This document shows, in pieces, positions 55,277-62,596 of a DNA stretch of 64,000 bases. The notes under the pieces are model-generated. The model did no database searches, was not told the origin of the DNA, and saw only the letters and a program-made list of their open reading frames with translations. The DNA comes from Candidatus Paraprochloron terpiosi LD05 (GTDB lineage Bacteria > Cyanobacteriota > Cyanobacteriia > Cyanobacteriales > Prochloraceae), in NCBI GenBank assembly GCA_018141785.1, contig CP073341.1:1591422-1655421 (forward strand), written 5' to 3'. Position 1 is the stretch's first letter. The number at the start of each line of letters is the position of its first letter. The position numbers and the translations under genes were made by a program.

Positions 55277-55684
55277 TTAACTGTTATCTAGAGCTTGCAA
55301 ATAGTCTATTGCCGCTTCTAATTTAGAATCATAAGCAGAAGAAAACTCCTCGAACCAAAAACCTTCCTCAGACATAGGATCCAGATTATTCAACCACTCT
55401 CTAGCTTTGCGAGCAATCGCCTTTCTTTTTCGCTGTCTGAGCAATTCTTTCTGCTGTATTTCTTCTAACTGCTGCTTTTGTCTCTCCTTTCCTTCAACTT
55501 GCCCTTTCTGCTCATACTGAGACTTTAAACTGTTTAATATAAAATCTGTTTTTGCCCCAGTTTTAGGTTTTGGTTTTTGCTGTTGGAACTTAGTCTTAAC
55601 ATCATTTAAGATATCATCCACGGGAGCAGTTTCCTTAGAAGACTGCCCTTTTAATTTCTGAAGTTCCAGGGAAATTGAATCCAT
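55277..55684 (-). CDS. Small charged protein, possibly Slr1339-type salt-stress family
   Basis: From ATG at 55684 the product is 135 residues, starting MDSISLELQKLKGQSS, then VDDILNDVKTKFQQ, a highly charged helical stretch with QKQQLEEIQQKELLRQRKR, and a conserved-looking end WLNNLDPMSEEGFWFEEF. It looks soluble and largely helical. It resembles the cyanobacterial Slr1339 family annotated as salt-stress induced, with moderate certainty. Upstream residues to 55735 come from a repeat-adjacent region. Confidence 0.55.
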   Translation of the reverse strand: MDSISLELQKLKGQSSKETAPVDDILNDVKTKFQQQKPKPKTGAKTDFILNSLKSQYEQKGQVEGKERQKQQLEEIQQKELLRQRKRKAIARKAREWLNNLDPMSEEGFWFEEFSSAYDSKLEAAIDYLQALDNS

Positions 55685-55720
55685 AGCTATTATCGGCAAC
55701 TCTATGAGAATATTATATCT

Positions 55721-55748
55721 GGCGCAAAGCCGCAAAGGCGCAAAGGAA
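55721..55748. repeat. Short tandem repeat, CGCAAAGG type
   Basis: GGCGCAAAGCCGCAAAGGCG and CAAAGGAAG stand between the Slr1339-like gene and gnd. Confidence 0.85.
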
Positions 55749-55825
55749 GAATACTTAATATCTTCTTTATATCATAATACTCCCAGGAGAGCTAGTGTAA
55801 AAAATGGAGTCAACTATTTTAAGCA

Positions 55826-57247
55826 ATGACAGCAAGAACTTTCGGCGTTATCGGTTTAGCAGTAATGGGAGAAAATCTCGCTCTGAACGTAGAGAGTCGC
55901 GGTTTTCCCATTGCTGTGTACAACCGCACAGCGGCCAAAACCCAGCAATTTATGGCCTCTCGCGCTAAAGACAAGGACGTTCAAGCTGCCTACTCCCTAG
56001 CAGAATTCGTCCAAATTCTGGATCGTCCCCGAAAAATCCTGGTAATGGTGAAAGCAGGAAAACCTGTAGACGCAGTTATCGAACAACTGAAACCTCTCCT
56101 AGAAGAAGGTGACACCATTATCGACGGTGGTAACTCCCTCTACGGCGATACAGAGCGACGTACCCAAGACTTGGAAGCTACTGGACTGGGTTTTGTAGGT
56201 ATGGGAGTGAGCGGTGGAGAAGAAGGTGCCCTCAACGGACCCAGTTTAATGCCTGGAGGGACAAAAACCTCTTATAATTACTTAGAACCAATTCTGACTA
56301 AAATCGCTGCCCAAGTAGACGATGGTCCTTGCGTTACTTATATCGGTCCCGGTGGTGCGGGACACTACGTAAAAATGGTTCACAACGGCATCGAATATGG
56401 GGATATGCAACTCATTGCTGAAGCCTATGATATCCTCCAACATGGTTTGGGGCTGGACCACTTGGAGTTGCACCAGGTATTTAGTGAATGGAATAGGACA
56501 GATGAATTGAACTCGTTCCTAATTGAAATTACAGCAGATATCTTTAAATATATAGATAAGGAAACCAATCGTCCCCTAGTAGACTTAATTCTGGACTCTG
56601 CGGGACAAAAGGGAACTGGAAGATGGACCATTGTCAGCTCTTTAGAGTTGGGAGTACCTATCCCCACTATGTACGCAGCAGTGAATGCTCGGGTCATGTC
56701 CTCCTATAAAGAGGAACGGGTAGCAGCAATGTCCCAATTAACTGGTCCTCAGACCAAGTATGATGGGGATCGGAACACATTTATTAATCAGGTGCGCGAT
56801 GCTCTCTATTGCTCCAAGATGTGTTCCTACGCTCAAGGAATGGCTTTATTAGGCAAAGCATCTACGGAATACAATTACAATTTGAACTTAGGGGAAATTG
56901 CCCGCATTTGGAAAGGAGGCTGTATTATTCGGGCTGGCTTTTTGGATAAAATTAAATCAGCATTCCAGTCTGATTCTCATTTGCCTAACTTGCTCTTGGC
57001 GGCTGAGTTCAAACAGACCATTTTAGAACGTCAGGAAGCGTGGCGCTCAGTGTTAGCGGTAGCTAATAAGTTAGGCATTCCCGTGCCTGCATTTAGCGCA
57101 TCTTTGGATTATTTTGACAGCTATCGGCGTCATCGCCTACCCCAAAATCTCACTCAAGCCCAGCGAGACTACTTCGGTGCCCATACTTACGAACGGGTGG
57201 ATAAACCCAGAGGAGAATTCTTCCACACCGAATGGACCGCTCAGTAA
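55826..57247 (+). CDS. gnd: 6-phosphogluconate dehydrogenase (decarboxylating)
   Basis: Gnd makes ribulose-5-phosphate and NADPH in the oxidative pentose phosphate pathway, the main dark carbon route in cyanobacteria. The 473-residue protein has the NADP fold (FGVIGLAVMGENLALNVESR), GMGVSGGEEGALNGPSLMPG (substrate binding, about residue 130), YVKMVHNGIEYGDMQLIAEA with the catalytic Lys near 187, and LDSAGQKGTGRWT near 260. The C-terminal tail FFHTEWTAQ covers the neighbour's active site in the dimer. Length and motifs are normal. Confidence 0.97.
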   Translation: MTARTFGVIGLAVMGENLALNVESRGFPIAVYNRTAAKTQQFMASRAKDKDVQAAYSLAEFVQILDRPRKILVMVKAGKPVDAVIEQLKPLLEEGDTIIDGGNSLYGDTERRTQDLEATGLGFVGMGVSGGEEGALNGPSLMPGGTKTSYNYLEPILTKIAAQVDDGPCVTYIGPGGAGHYVKMVHNGIEYGDMQLIAEAYDILQHGLGLDHLELHQVFSEWNRTDELNSFLIEITADIFKYIDKETNRPLVDLILDSAGQKGTGRWTIVSSLELGVPIPTMYAAVNARVMSSYKEERVAAMSQLTGPQTKYDGDRNTFINQVRDALYCSKMCSYAQGMALLGKASTEYNYNLNLGEIARIWKGGCIIRAGFLDKIKSAFQSDSHLPNLLLAAEFKQTILERQEAWRSVLAVANKLGIPVPAFSASLDYFDSYRRHRLPQNLTQAQRDYFGAHTYERVDKPRGEFFHTEWTAQ

Positions 57248-57324
57248 CCCCTCGGGGCAGCGTTATAGACGGTGCCCCTACCCTTTTCCCTTCCAACTTC
57301 CTTCTACAAAAAGTCTATTGATAT

Positions 57325-57540
57325 ATGAGAACTTTTACAGCCATTATCGAGAGAGATTCTGAGACACAGTTATATGTGGGCTACGTGCCTGGTTTTCCTG
57401 GTGCTCATTCTCAAGGAGAAACTTTAGATGAACTACAGCAAAACTTGCGTGAAGTAATTGAAATGCTCCTAGAAGATAGTCTGCCAGTGTTAGACACGGA
57501 GTTTGTTGGTACACAACAGATTGTGCTAAAGACACCATGA
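57325..57540 (+). CDS. hicB: HicB family antitoxin
   Basis: The 71-residue protein has the HicB-type RNase-H-like fold: RTFTAIIERDSETQLYVGYV, PGFPGAHSQGETLDELQQNL and EVIEMLLED. It carries no extra DNA-binding helix-turn-helix that I can see at the C terminus. Its stop overlaps the start of hicA by four bases, the usual coupling, although in many hicAB loci the order is toxin first. Confidence 0.85.
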   Translation: MRTFTAIIERDSETQLYVGYVPGFPGAHSQGETLDELQQNLREVIEMLLEDSLPVLDTEFVGTQQIVLKTP

Positions 57541-57731
57541 GCAAGATTCCTGTTCTTAAACCTGGATTTGTCAAAGTGCGACAAAAAGGAAGTCATCAGC
57601 AGTTTCGTCATAAAGATGGCCGAGGAACAACCGTTCCATTTCATAAAAGTCGTGATATTTTTTCGCCTTTGCTACGGAAGATTACCCGTGATATTAACTT
57701 AACAGTAGAGGAAATGCTAAAGGCACGTTAA
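57537..57731 (+). pseudogene. hicA: HicA family toxin with an internal deletion
   Basis: HicA toxins are small dsRBD-like mRNA-binding ribonucleases. This 64-residue copy starts MSKIPVLKPGFVKVRQKGSH and retains the catalytic histidine in QKGSHQQFRHKDGRGTTVP. The family normally has about ten more residues between the KP and GF, forming helix 1 (KP-x-EV...LEK-x-GF). They are missing in frame, so the fold is probably incomplete and the toxin inactive. The antitoxin gene upstream is intact. The deletion leaves no stop, so a small protein is still made. Confidence 0.7.
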
Positions 57732-57851
57732 ATGCGTCTCCCTTCCCAAGATAAAAAGGGTTTGGCTTATATTAAAGAAATAACATCTAAAGTAGATGTT
57801 TGGCATAAAGCTATTGATGCGATCGCTGAAGCTAGACAGATTATCTTATAA
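57732..57851 (+). CDS. Possible 39-residue ORF following hicA
   Basis: The ATG begins directly after the hicA stop (TAAATG). The product is helical and charged (MRLPSQDKKGLAYIKEITSK at the start, DAIAEARQIIL at the end). I find no known motif. Tight coupling to hicBA is the only sign that it is expressed. Confidence 0.25.
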   Translation: MRLPSQDKKGLAYIKEITSKVDVWHKAIDAIAEARQIIL

Positions 57852-57896
57852 AACCTTAACATTAATATTGTAACTTAATTGCCAACCCTACAAAAA

Positions 57897-57960
57897 CCTC
57901 TCTGAGCCCGCTGAGCCTCTGCGTGAAACAAAATAAGAACCGCAGATAAACGCAAATCAT
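57897..57960. repeat. Degenerate CTCTGCG repeat and GCAGATAAACGCAAAT motif
   Basis: CCTCTCTGAGCCCGCTGAGC and CTCTGCGTGAAAC are followed by CCGCAGATAAACGCAAAT, the counterpart of GCGGATAAACGCGAAT near 36448. Confidence 0.65.
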
Positions 57961-58027
57961 TATCCACCCATGTGTAGTATTATGTAATATAAGGAGGAGT
58001 AAATTTGTCATCTTCAAGAGTTACCAT

Positions 58028-59152
58028 GTGAGAGTGAGCAATTTTAACTACCCTTTCCATTCCTTAAAGTCCGGTCACTGGTTCAAGCTCATCTGCGGAG
58101 CCAGCTACCAAAACCTTCCTGCAATTCGCAGTCTTGCCTTAGCCTATACCCTTGCGGGTGCTGACTGTATCGATGTTGCTGCGGATCCTGCTGTGATTAC
58201 GGCAGCAATTGAAGGAATAGAAGCTGCTGCTTCGATGAGAGCGGTAGGTAAACCTTGGTTAATGGTCAGTGTAAATGATGGAGAAGACCCCCATTTTCGT
58301 AAAGCAGCTTTTGAGGAGACTCAATGTCCCCCTGACTGTCCCCGTCCTTGCCAACAGATTTGTCCCGCAAAAGCAATATCCTCCTTCTCTGGGGTGATAA
58401 ATGAACGCTGTTACGGATGTGGACGTTGTTTACCTGTTTGTCCCTCGGAACTAATTTATACTCGGTCCTATGTCAGCACCCCATCTATGATAACCCCCTT
58501 AATTGAAGATATGACCATTGACGCTATGGAAATTCACACTCAGGTGGGACATGGGGCGCTTTTTCACAAACTTTGGCAGGATATTTCCCCCTATTGCGAA
58601 AAACTCAAACTGCTAGCAATTAGTTGTCAGGATGGTCCGGATCTTATTGACTATCTTCAATCTTTGTATCAAACTATTGCTCCTTTACCCTGTCCCCTAA
58701 TTTGGCAAACTGATGGTCGTCCTATGAGTGGGGATATTGGACCCGGTACTACCCGGGCTACTATTAAATTAGCACAAAAGGTGCTGGCAGCTCAATTACC
58801 GGGATACGTTCAACTAGCTGGTGGTACCAATAATACTACTGTAGATAAACTAAAAGGGGCTGGATTACTCCAACCATCTGGAACCCAACTACGTATTTCA
58901 GGAATTGCTTATGGGAGCTATGCTCGCCATCTCCTTTCTCCTATTATAGATCAATTAGAAACAGTTAATAGTCAAGTCAATGAAAATTTAAGAAATTCTA
59001 TCTCCCCCTTGCAATTGGAAGATGCTCCCGATTTGCTCTCTCGGGCGGTTGAATTAGCTCGTAACTTGATTGTACCACTGAAATCAACCTATGGCTTTAA
59101 TGCAGGACAAAATACCATCTCACCGGATGCAAATTACGGACGATCTGGATAA
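58028..59152 (+). CDS. ldpA: Circadian input protein LdpA (iron-sulfur)
   Basis: LdpA senses the redox state and passes light information to the clock of cyanobacteria. The 374-residue protein has two ferredoxin-type clusters in CPPDCPRPCQQICPAKAI (about residue 100) and CYGCGRCLPVCPSELIY (about 122), each a CxxCxxC pattern with a lone distant Cys. N-terminal LALAYTLAGADCIDVAADPA and VSVNDGEDPHFRKAAF fit the family. The GTG at 58028 is an unusual start, preceded by a weak AAGAG. An AAGGAGGAG lies further up at about 57991. It overlaps the start of the next gene by 26 bases. Confidence 0.92.
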   Translation: MRVSNFNYPFHSLKSGHWFKLICGASYQNLPAIRSLALAYTLAGADCIDVAADPAVITAAIEGIEAAASMRAVGKPWLMVSVNDGEDPHFRKAAFEETQCPPDCPRPCQQICPAKAISSFSGVINERCYGCGRCLPVCPSELIYTRSYVSTPSMITPLIEDMTIDAMEIHTQVGHGALFHKLWQDISPYCEKLKLLAISCQDGPDLIDYLQSLYQTIAPLPCPLIWQTDGRPMSGDIGPGTTRATIKLAQKVLAAQLPGYVQLAGGTNNTTVDKLKGAGLLQPSGTQLRISGIAYGSYARHLLSPIIDQLETVNSQVNENLRNSISPLQLEDAPDLLSRAVELARNLIVPLKSTYGFNAGQNTISPDANYGRSG

Positions 59153-60782
59153 ATTACTCAAAATTTTCCCCCCAGAGATTCGTTCTGCAATAGATGAACA
59201 TCCACAACAGAATAGCTTAATTGAAGTGGTCATGGATTTGGGACGACTTCCCGAAGCACGGTTCCCGCAAGAAGTTTGCTATCTGGGGAATGAACCAGTG
59301 TCCAAAACCGATTTACACAATTGTATCCAACAAGTGGGTAGCTTTAGCAGCGATAACCGGGCTGGGATTGGTAGCACACTCCACCGCATTAGTGCTATTC
59401 GCAATCGTACCGGGGAGATTATCGGTTTAACCTGTCGTATAGGTCGCGCTGTGTTCGGTACCATCGTCATGATTCGGGACTTAGTGGAAACCGGAGGCTC
59501 GATCCTGCTTTTGGGACGTCCTGGAGTGGGGAAAACCACGGCTTTGAGGGAAATTGCCCGAGTCTTAGCAGATGATTTACACAAAAGGGTGGTAATTATC
59601 GATACCGGAAATGAAATTGCTGGGGATGGAGATATTCCCCATCCTGCTATCGGGCGTGCTCGAAGGATGCAAGTGGCTCGCCCAGAATTGCAGCATCAGG
59701 TGATGATTGAGGCTGTGGAAAACCACATGCCAGAAGTAATTGTCATCGACGAAATAGGTACGGAATTAGAGGCGCTGGCGGCTCGAACTATCGCGGAACG
59801 GGGTGTGCAATTGGTGGGAACAGCCCACGGAAATCGCATTGATAACCTGATTAAAAACCCCACTCTCTCCGATTTGGTGGGGGGGATACAAGCTGTTATT
59901 TTAGGAGATGAAGAAGCCCGCCGTCGCGGTTCTCAGAAGACTGTCTTGGAGCGGAAAGCACCCCCCACTTTTGCCATGGCTGTGGAAATGTTGGAGCGAC
60001 AGCAGTGGGTTGTTCACAAAGATGTGGCTAAGACGGTGGACAATTTATTGCGAGGAAAAGATTCATTCTCAGAAATCAGAACTGTGAGCGATGATGGGGA
60101 GGTAAGTATTGCCAAGAAAACTGCACCCTCCAAAAGCTATGACCAATCTGAGGGGACAGAGCGTTCTTTCGGTTTGCCAGCAGTGGATCAGGATTTCGAG
60201 GAAATGCTGAATAAAGCTTTATATGGACAAGAAGAGTCTTTTCAGAAAGTTCGGACTCCAGGACCAAATGGGGAAGAATGGCCTGTCTATGTCTATTCCT
60301 ATGGTATCAGTCGCAGTCAGTTGGAACAAGTAATTGACGTGCTGAATCTACCTGTAGTGGTGACGAAGGAGATGAACAATGCGGATGCTATTTTGGCACT
60401 GCGCTCCCACGCTAAAAACAATTCTAAACTGCGACAAATGTCCATTACTCGTCAAGTGCCTATTCATGGAGTCAAGTCTAACACTATTACCCATATTGCC
60501 AGCGCCTTAAAGCGGTTGTTGGGTATGGATGACCCCAAAACGCCCGAAGAGATAGATTTGCGCTTGTTTGCTTACACTGGGAGCGATGACGAAATTGAAG
60601 CCCTGGAAGAAGCTAGACTAGCAGTAGAACAAATTGTCATTCCTAAAGGACAACCAGTGGAATTATTACCCCGATCCCCCAAGATAAGGAAAATGCAACA
60701 CGAGTTAGTGGAACATTATCGCCTCCACTCCGATAGTTTTGGCTCCGATCCTAACCGACGTCTACGTATCTATCCTGCTTAA
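59127..60782 (+). CDS. Ycf45-like AAA ATPase with R3H nucleic-acid-binding domain
   Basis: The protein of about 551 residues from ATG 59127 resembles the Ycf45 / SpoIIIAA-like ATPase family. It has Walker A LLLGRPGVGKTTALREIARV near residue 140, a VVIIDTGNEIAG motif (Walker B-like), EVIVIDEIGTELEALAARTI near 210, and a C-terminal R3H-type domain (IRKMQHELVEHYRLHSDSFG). Such proteins bind single-stranded nucleic acid. The target is unknown. An in-frame earlier start at 59091 is possible. Its start lies inside ldpA, so the two are translationally linked, as in other cyanobacteria. Confidence 0.85.
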   Translation: MQITDDLDKLLKIFPPEIRSAIDEHPQQNSLIEVVMDLGRLPEARFPQEVCYLGNEPVSKTDLHNCIQQVGSFSSDNRAGIGSTLHRISAIRNRTGEIIGLTCRIGRAVFGTIVMIRDLVETGGSILLLGRPGVGKTTALREIARVLADDLHKRVVIIDTGNEIAGDGDIPHPAIGRARRMQVARPELQHQVMIEAVENHMPEVIVIDEIGTELEALAARTIAERGVQLVGTAHGNRIDNLIKNPTLSDLVGGIQAVILGDEEARRRGSQKTVLERKAPPTFAMAVEMLERQQWVVHKDVAKTVDNLLRGKDSFSEIRTVSDDGEVSIAKKTAPSKSYDQSEGTERSFGLPAVDQDFEEMLNKALYGQEESFQKVRTPGPNGEEWPVYVYSYGISRSQLEQVIDVLNLPVVVTKEMNNADAILALRSHAKNNSKLRQMSITRQVPIHGVKSNTITHIASALKRLLGMDDPKTPEEIDLRLFAYTGSDDEIEALEEARLAVEQIVIPKGQPVELLPRSPKIRKMQHELVEHYRLHSDSFGSDPNRRLRIYPA

Positions 60783-60870
60783 CAGCATCCCTCCTGTGGG
60801 GAAGAGAGGGAAGAGGGGACAGAACTACATAACCCAAAATCTATTGCACTATTGTAGTGGAATGACACGA

Positions 60871-61095
60871 CTAAAATGGTGTATTAGCGTAGGTTGGGTT
60901 GAGGGACGAAACCCAACAGAGCCTACCTATTTTCAACCCTTCCTTATCACAGTAGTGATACAGGTTTCTGGGCTTGTTCAAGGTTGATTCAAGAGCGCCC
61001 TGATTCAAAACTCCTGGAGCGCCCCCCGACTCTGCCAAGATTTCAGCTTGAATGACACAAACCTCGTCCAAATCGAGCCAAATCGGTTCTGTCAT
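60871..61095 (-). pseudogene. Truncated Doc/Fic-type toxin
   Basis: The 74-residue frame opens EPIWLDLDEVCVIQAEILAE and GAPGVLNQGALESTLNKPRN, the N terminus of death-on-curing (Doc/Fic) proteins. The catalytic HPFxDGNKR motif that should follow is absent. After NLYHYCDKEG the sequence is read from repeat and intergenic DNA (GRLCWVSSLNPTYANTPF is encoded by the GTTGGG repeat). The toxin is dead. Its ATG overlaps the stop of the AbrB-like antitoxin gene by four bases. Confidence 0.75.
60888..60927. repeat. GTAGGTTGGGTT...AACCCAAC hairpin repeat
   Basis: GTTGGGTT and AACCCAAC are separated by GAGGGACG and flanked by GTAGG and CCTAC. The same motif forms the right end of the MITE-like element at 15347-15518. 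It overlies the C-terminal codons of the doc-like gene. Confidence 0.7.
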
Positions 61096-61313
61096 TTGGC
61101 TAACTCAATCAAAGCATTCCGATACTTTTTCATTCCTCGTCGAGCCGCTTCGATTTTTTTCGCAAAACTAGGGTCATCTGCTGAAATTTTGTACCCTAAA
61201 GGAGTTTTGGTCACAAAAATAGTGTCTCCATCATCAACACTCATGCTAGTAGCCATTTCTTTTGGAATGATGACACTTAGTGAGTTTTCCTGTTTATTAA
61301 TGTTCAGATCCAT
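61092..61313 (-). CDS. AbrB/MazE-type antitoxin of the doc module
   Basis: About 73 residues from ATG 61313. The N-terminal half has the swapped-hairpin AbrB pattern DLNINKQENSLSVIIPKEMA and VDDGDTIFVTKTPLGYKISA. The C-terminal half is a basic-acidic helix (FAKKIEAARRGMKKYRNALI) as in antitoxins that pair with Doc. It is intact although its toxin is broken. Retaining an antitoxin after toxin loss is common. Confidence 0.75.
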   Translation of the reverse strand: MDLNINKQENSLSVIIPKEMATSMSVDDGDTIFVTKTPLGYKISADDPSFAKKIEAARRGMKKYRNALIELAK

Positions 61314-61495
61314 GATTCCCTCCCTATTATCTCGCCCGCGCATGAAGGTTGAGTTAGGAACGAAGCATCCAGCACCACCTCAAACTCCACAGATTCAGTT
61401 TTATCCCACAAATATCCTAAATCATGTGAATCCCAGAACTCCCCCATCTCTTGATAGGAAGTCGCCTCAGAAATCGAATTCTTAACGTCGCTCAT
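61304..61495 (-). pseudogene. Truncated CopG-type antitoxin fragment
   Basis: The 63-residue frame begins MSDVKNSISEATSYQEMGEF and WDSHDLGYLWDKTESVEFEV, the N-terminal half of a cyanobacterial CopG/BrnA-like antitoxin group. The expected C-terminal ribbon-helix-helix segment is missing, and the frame continues as VLDASFLTQPSCAGEIIGRE into the AbrB-like gene. A perfect AAGGAGGATGT precedes the ATG at 61495. I see no toxin gene for it upstream or downstream. Confidence 0.65.
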
Positions 61496-61510
61496 ACATC
61501 CTCCTTTCAA

Positions 61511-61855
61511 TATTTTTATTTTATAACAGTGGGCGCTGGCGTATTTACAGATTAAACAATAATAACATCTGTCTACCTATTTTCAACTCTTCCTTTAATC
61601 CACATTCTGCACTCCATATTATAACACGAAGGGCGGAATGTGGATTAGAAGAGCTTTATGCAGACGATTTACATTTCTTTACAATTGCTTCAAACCATGA
61701 TTTTGCAAAGACTTAACGCAATTAGAGACCCGCAGAGATTGGGAGTGAGAGAGTGGGGGAGTGGGGAAGCGCAGCAAATATTAAATTTTGTAATTTACAT
61801 CTCTCGATACGTGTTATAGTAGGAATTATAGTTTCTATTTATTATCAGGATTATC
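61511..61855. other. Intergenic region with a long inverted repeat
   Basis: CTCTTCCTTTAATCCACATT(CTGC) at 61587-61610 is complementary to GCGGAATGTGGATTAGAAGA(G) at 61633-61653, about 20 paired bases with a 22-base loop. The left arm overlaps a direct repeat of 60923-60945. The rest is AT-rich. A promoter for the YhaV pair is likely near 61800, where TATAGTAGGAATTATAG occurs. Confidence 0.5.
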
Positions 61856-62143
61856 ATGAGGTATAATGTTGCCATAACGGAGACAGGGAAGTCGGAAGCG
61901 ATCCCACTTGATCAGCTTTTTCGGAAAAATCCAGAATTTCAACAAGTAAAAGCACCAGTAGTTGCTCCCGGTTACGGCGACGATACTATCGTAGTAAAAT
62001 TCTTAGATTTTCTAGAAAATGATCTAAAAAGTCACCCAGAACAGATTAAGCCACTTTCTGAAACCAGAATTGCACAAGCATCAAAGCTCACAGAAGGGGT
62101 ATGGATTGATGAAGATGAATTTCCAGATGATATGGGACTGTGA
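61856..62143 (+). CDS. PrlF-like antitoxin of a YhaV-type pair
   Basis: The 95-residue protein ends VVKFLDFLENDLKSHPEQIK and LTEGVWIDEDEFPDDMGL, which resembles the C-terminal, toxin-binding part of PrlF antitoxins (FLxFLxxD...P...LT.GV..D.D). The N-terminal part (RYNVAITETGKSEAIPLDQL) does not look like the usual AbrB domain, so DNA binding may differ or be lost. Its stop overlaps the GTG of the next gene by four bases. Confidence 0.6.
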   Translation: MRYNVAITETGKSEAIPLDQLFRKNPEFQQVKAPVVAPGYGDDTIVVKFLDFLENDLKSHPEQIKPLSETRIAQASKLTEGVWIDEDEFPDDMGL

Positions 62144-62517
62144 GTAGTTGGAACGAAAGTAACGGCTGGAAATTGTACCAGCATCCTGCATTTAAAGAAG
62201 TGTTTAACCGCCTTCTCTTGAGGATTGTTGATTTAATCCTAGTTGAGATTCCATCTAATCCAAGAGCAAAGCAGTTTCGCCAAGGAAATACACTTGGGAA
62301 AAGTTATCGCCATTGGCATCGAGCTAAGTTTTTCCGTCGCTTTCGCTTATTTTTTAGGTACAATAGCTCCCATAAGGCGATCGTTTACGCCTGGATTAAC
62401 GATGAAAATACATTGCGAAAGGCAGGAGCCAAGTCAGACCCATATGTAGTCTTTGTTAAGAGACTCAACAACGGAAATCCTCCTAATGACTGGGATGAGC
62501 TGATGAAAGAATGCTGA
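62140..62517 (+). CDS. YhaV-family toxin with an internal deletion
   Basis: The 125-residue product matches YhaV ribonucleases: ESNGWKLYQHPAFKEVFNRL at the start, RQGNTLGKSYRHWHRAKFFR, FRLFFRYNSSHKAIVYAWIN and NGNPPNDWDELMKE at the end. Between LL and the IPSNPRAKQ segment about 20-25 residues found in homologues (the Q-x-E...K-x-P helix) are missing, in frame. C-terminal motifs proposed for catalysis (RLFFRY, WINDENTLR) remain, so loss of activity is likely but not certain. It starts with GTG overlapping the antitoxin stop. Confidence 0.65.
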   Translation: MSSWNESNGWKLYQHPAFKEVFNRLLLRIVDLILVEIPSNPRAKQFRQGNTLGKSYRHWHRAKFFRRFRLFFRYNSSHKAIVYAWINDENTLRKAGAKSDPYVVFVKRLNNGNPPNDWDELMKEC

Positions 62518-62540
62518 GAGTCAGGGAGATGGGTATCTTA

Positions 62541-62571
62541 AGATCTGCGCCTCTGTGCCTCGGCGTGAAAC
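62541..62571. repeat. Degenerate CTCTGCG repeat before aspA
   Basis: ATCTGCGCCTCTGTGCCTCG and GCGTGAAAC resemble the ends of the CTCTGCG repeats at 21290 and 57897. Confidence 0.6.
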
Positions 62572-62596
62572 ACAATCAAACCATTAACTGATACCG

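Larger units (their letters stand above)
60923..61595. repeat. Direct repeat CTACCTATTTTCAACYCTTC flanking the doc module
   Basis: The 23-base copies at 60923-60945 and 61573-61595 differ at one base. They enclose the Doc, AbrB-like and CopG-like remnants and about 650 bases in all. They could be the ends of a former insertion or sites of recombination. Confidence 0.55.
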
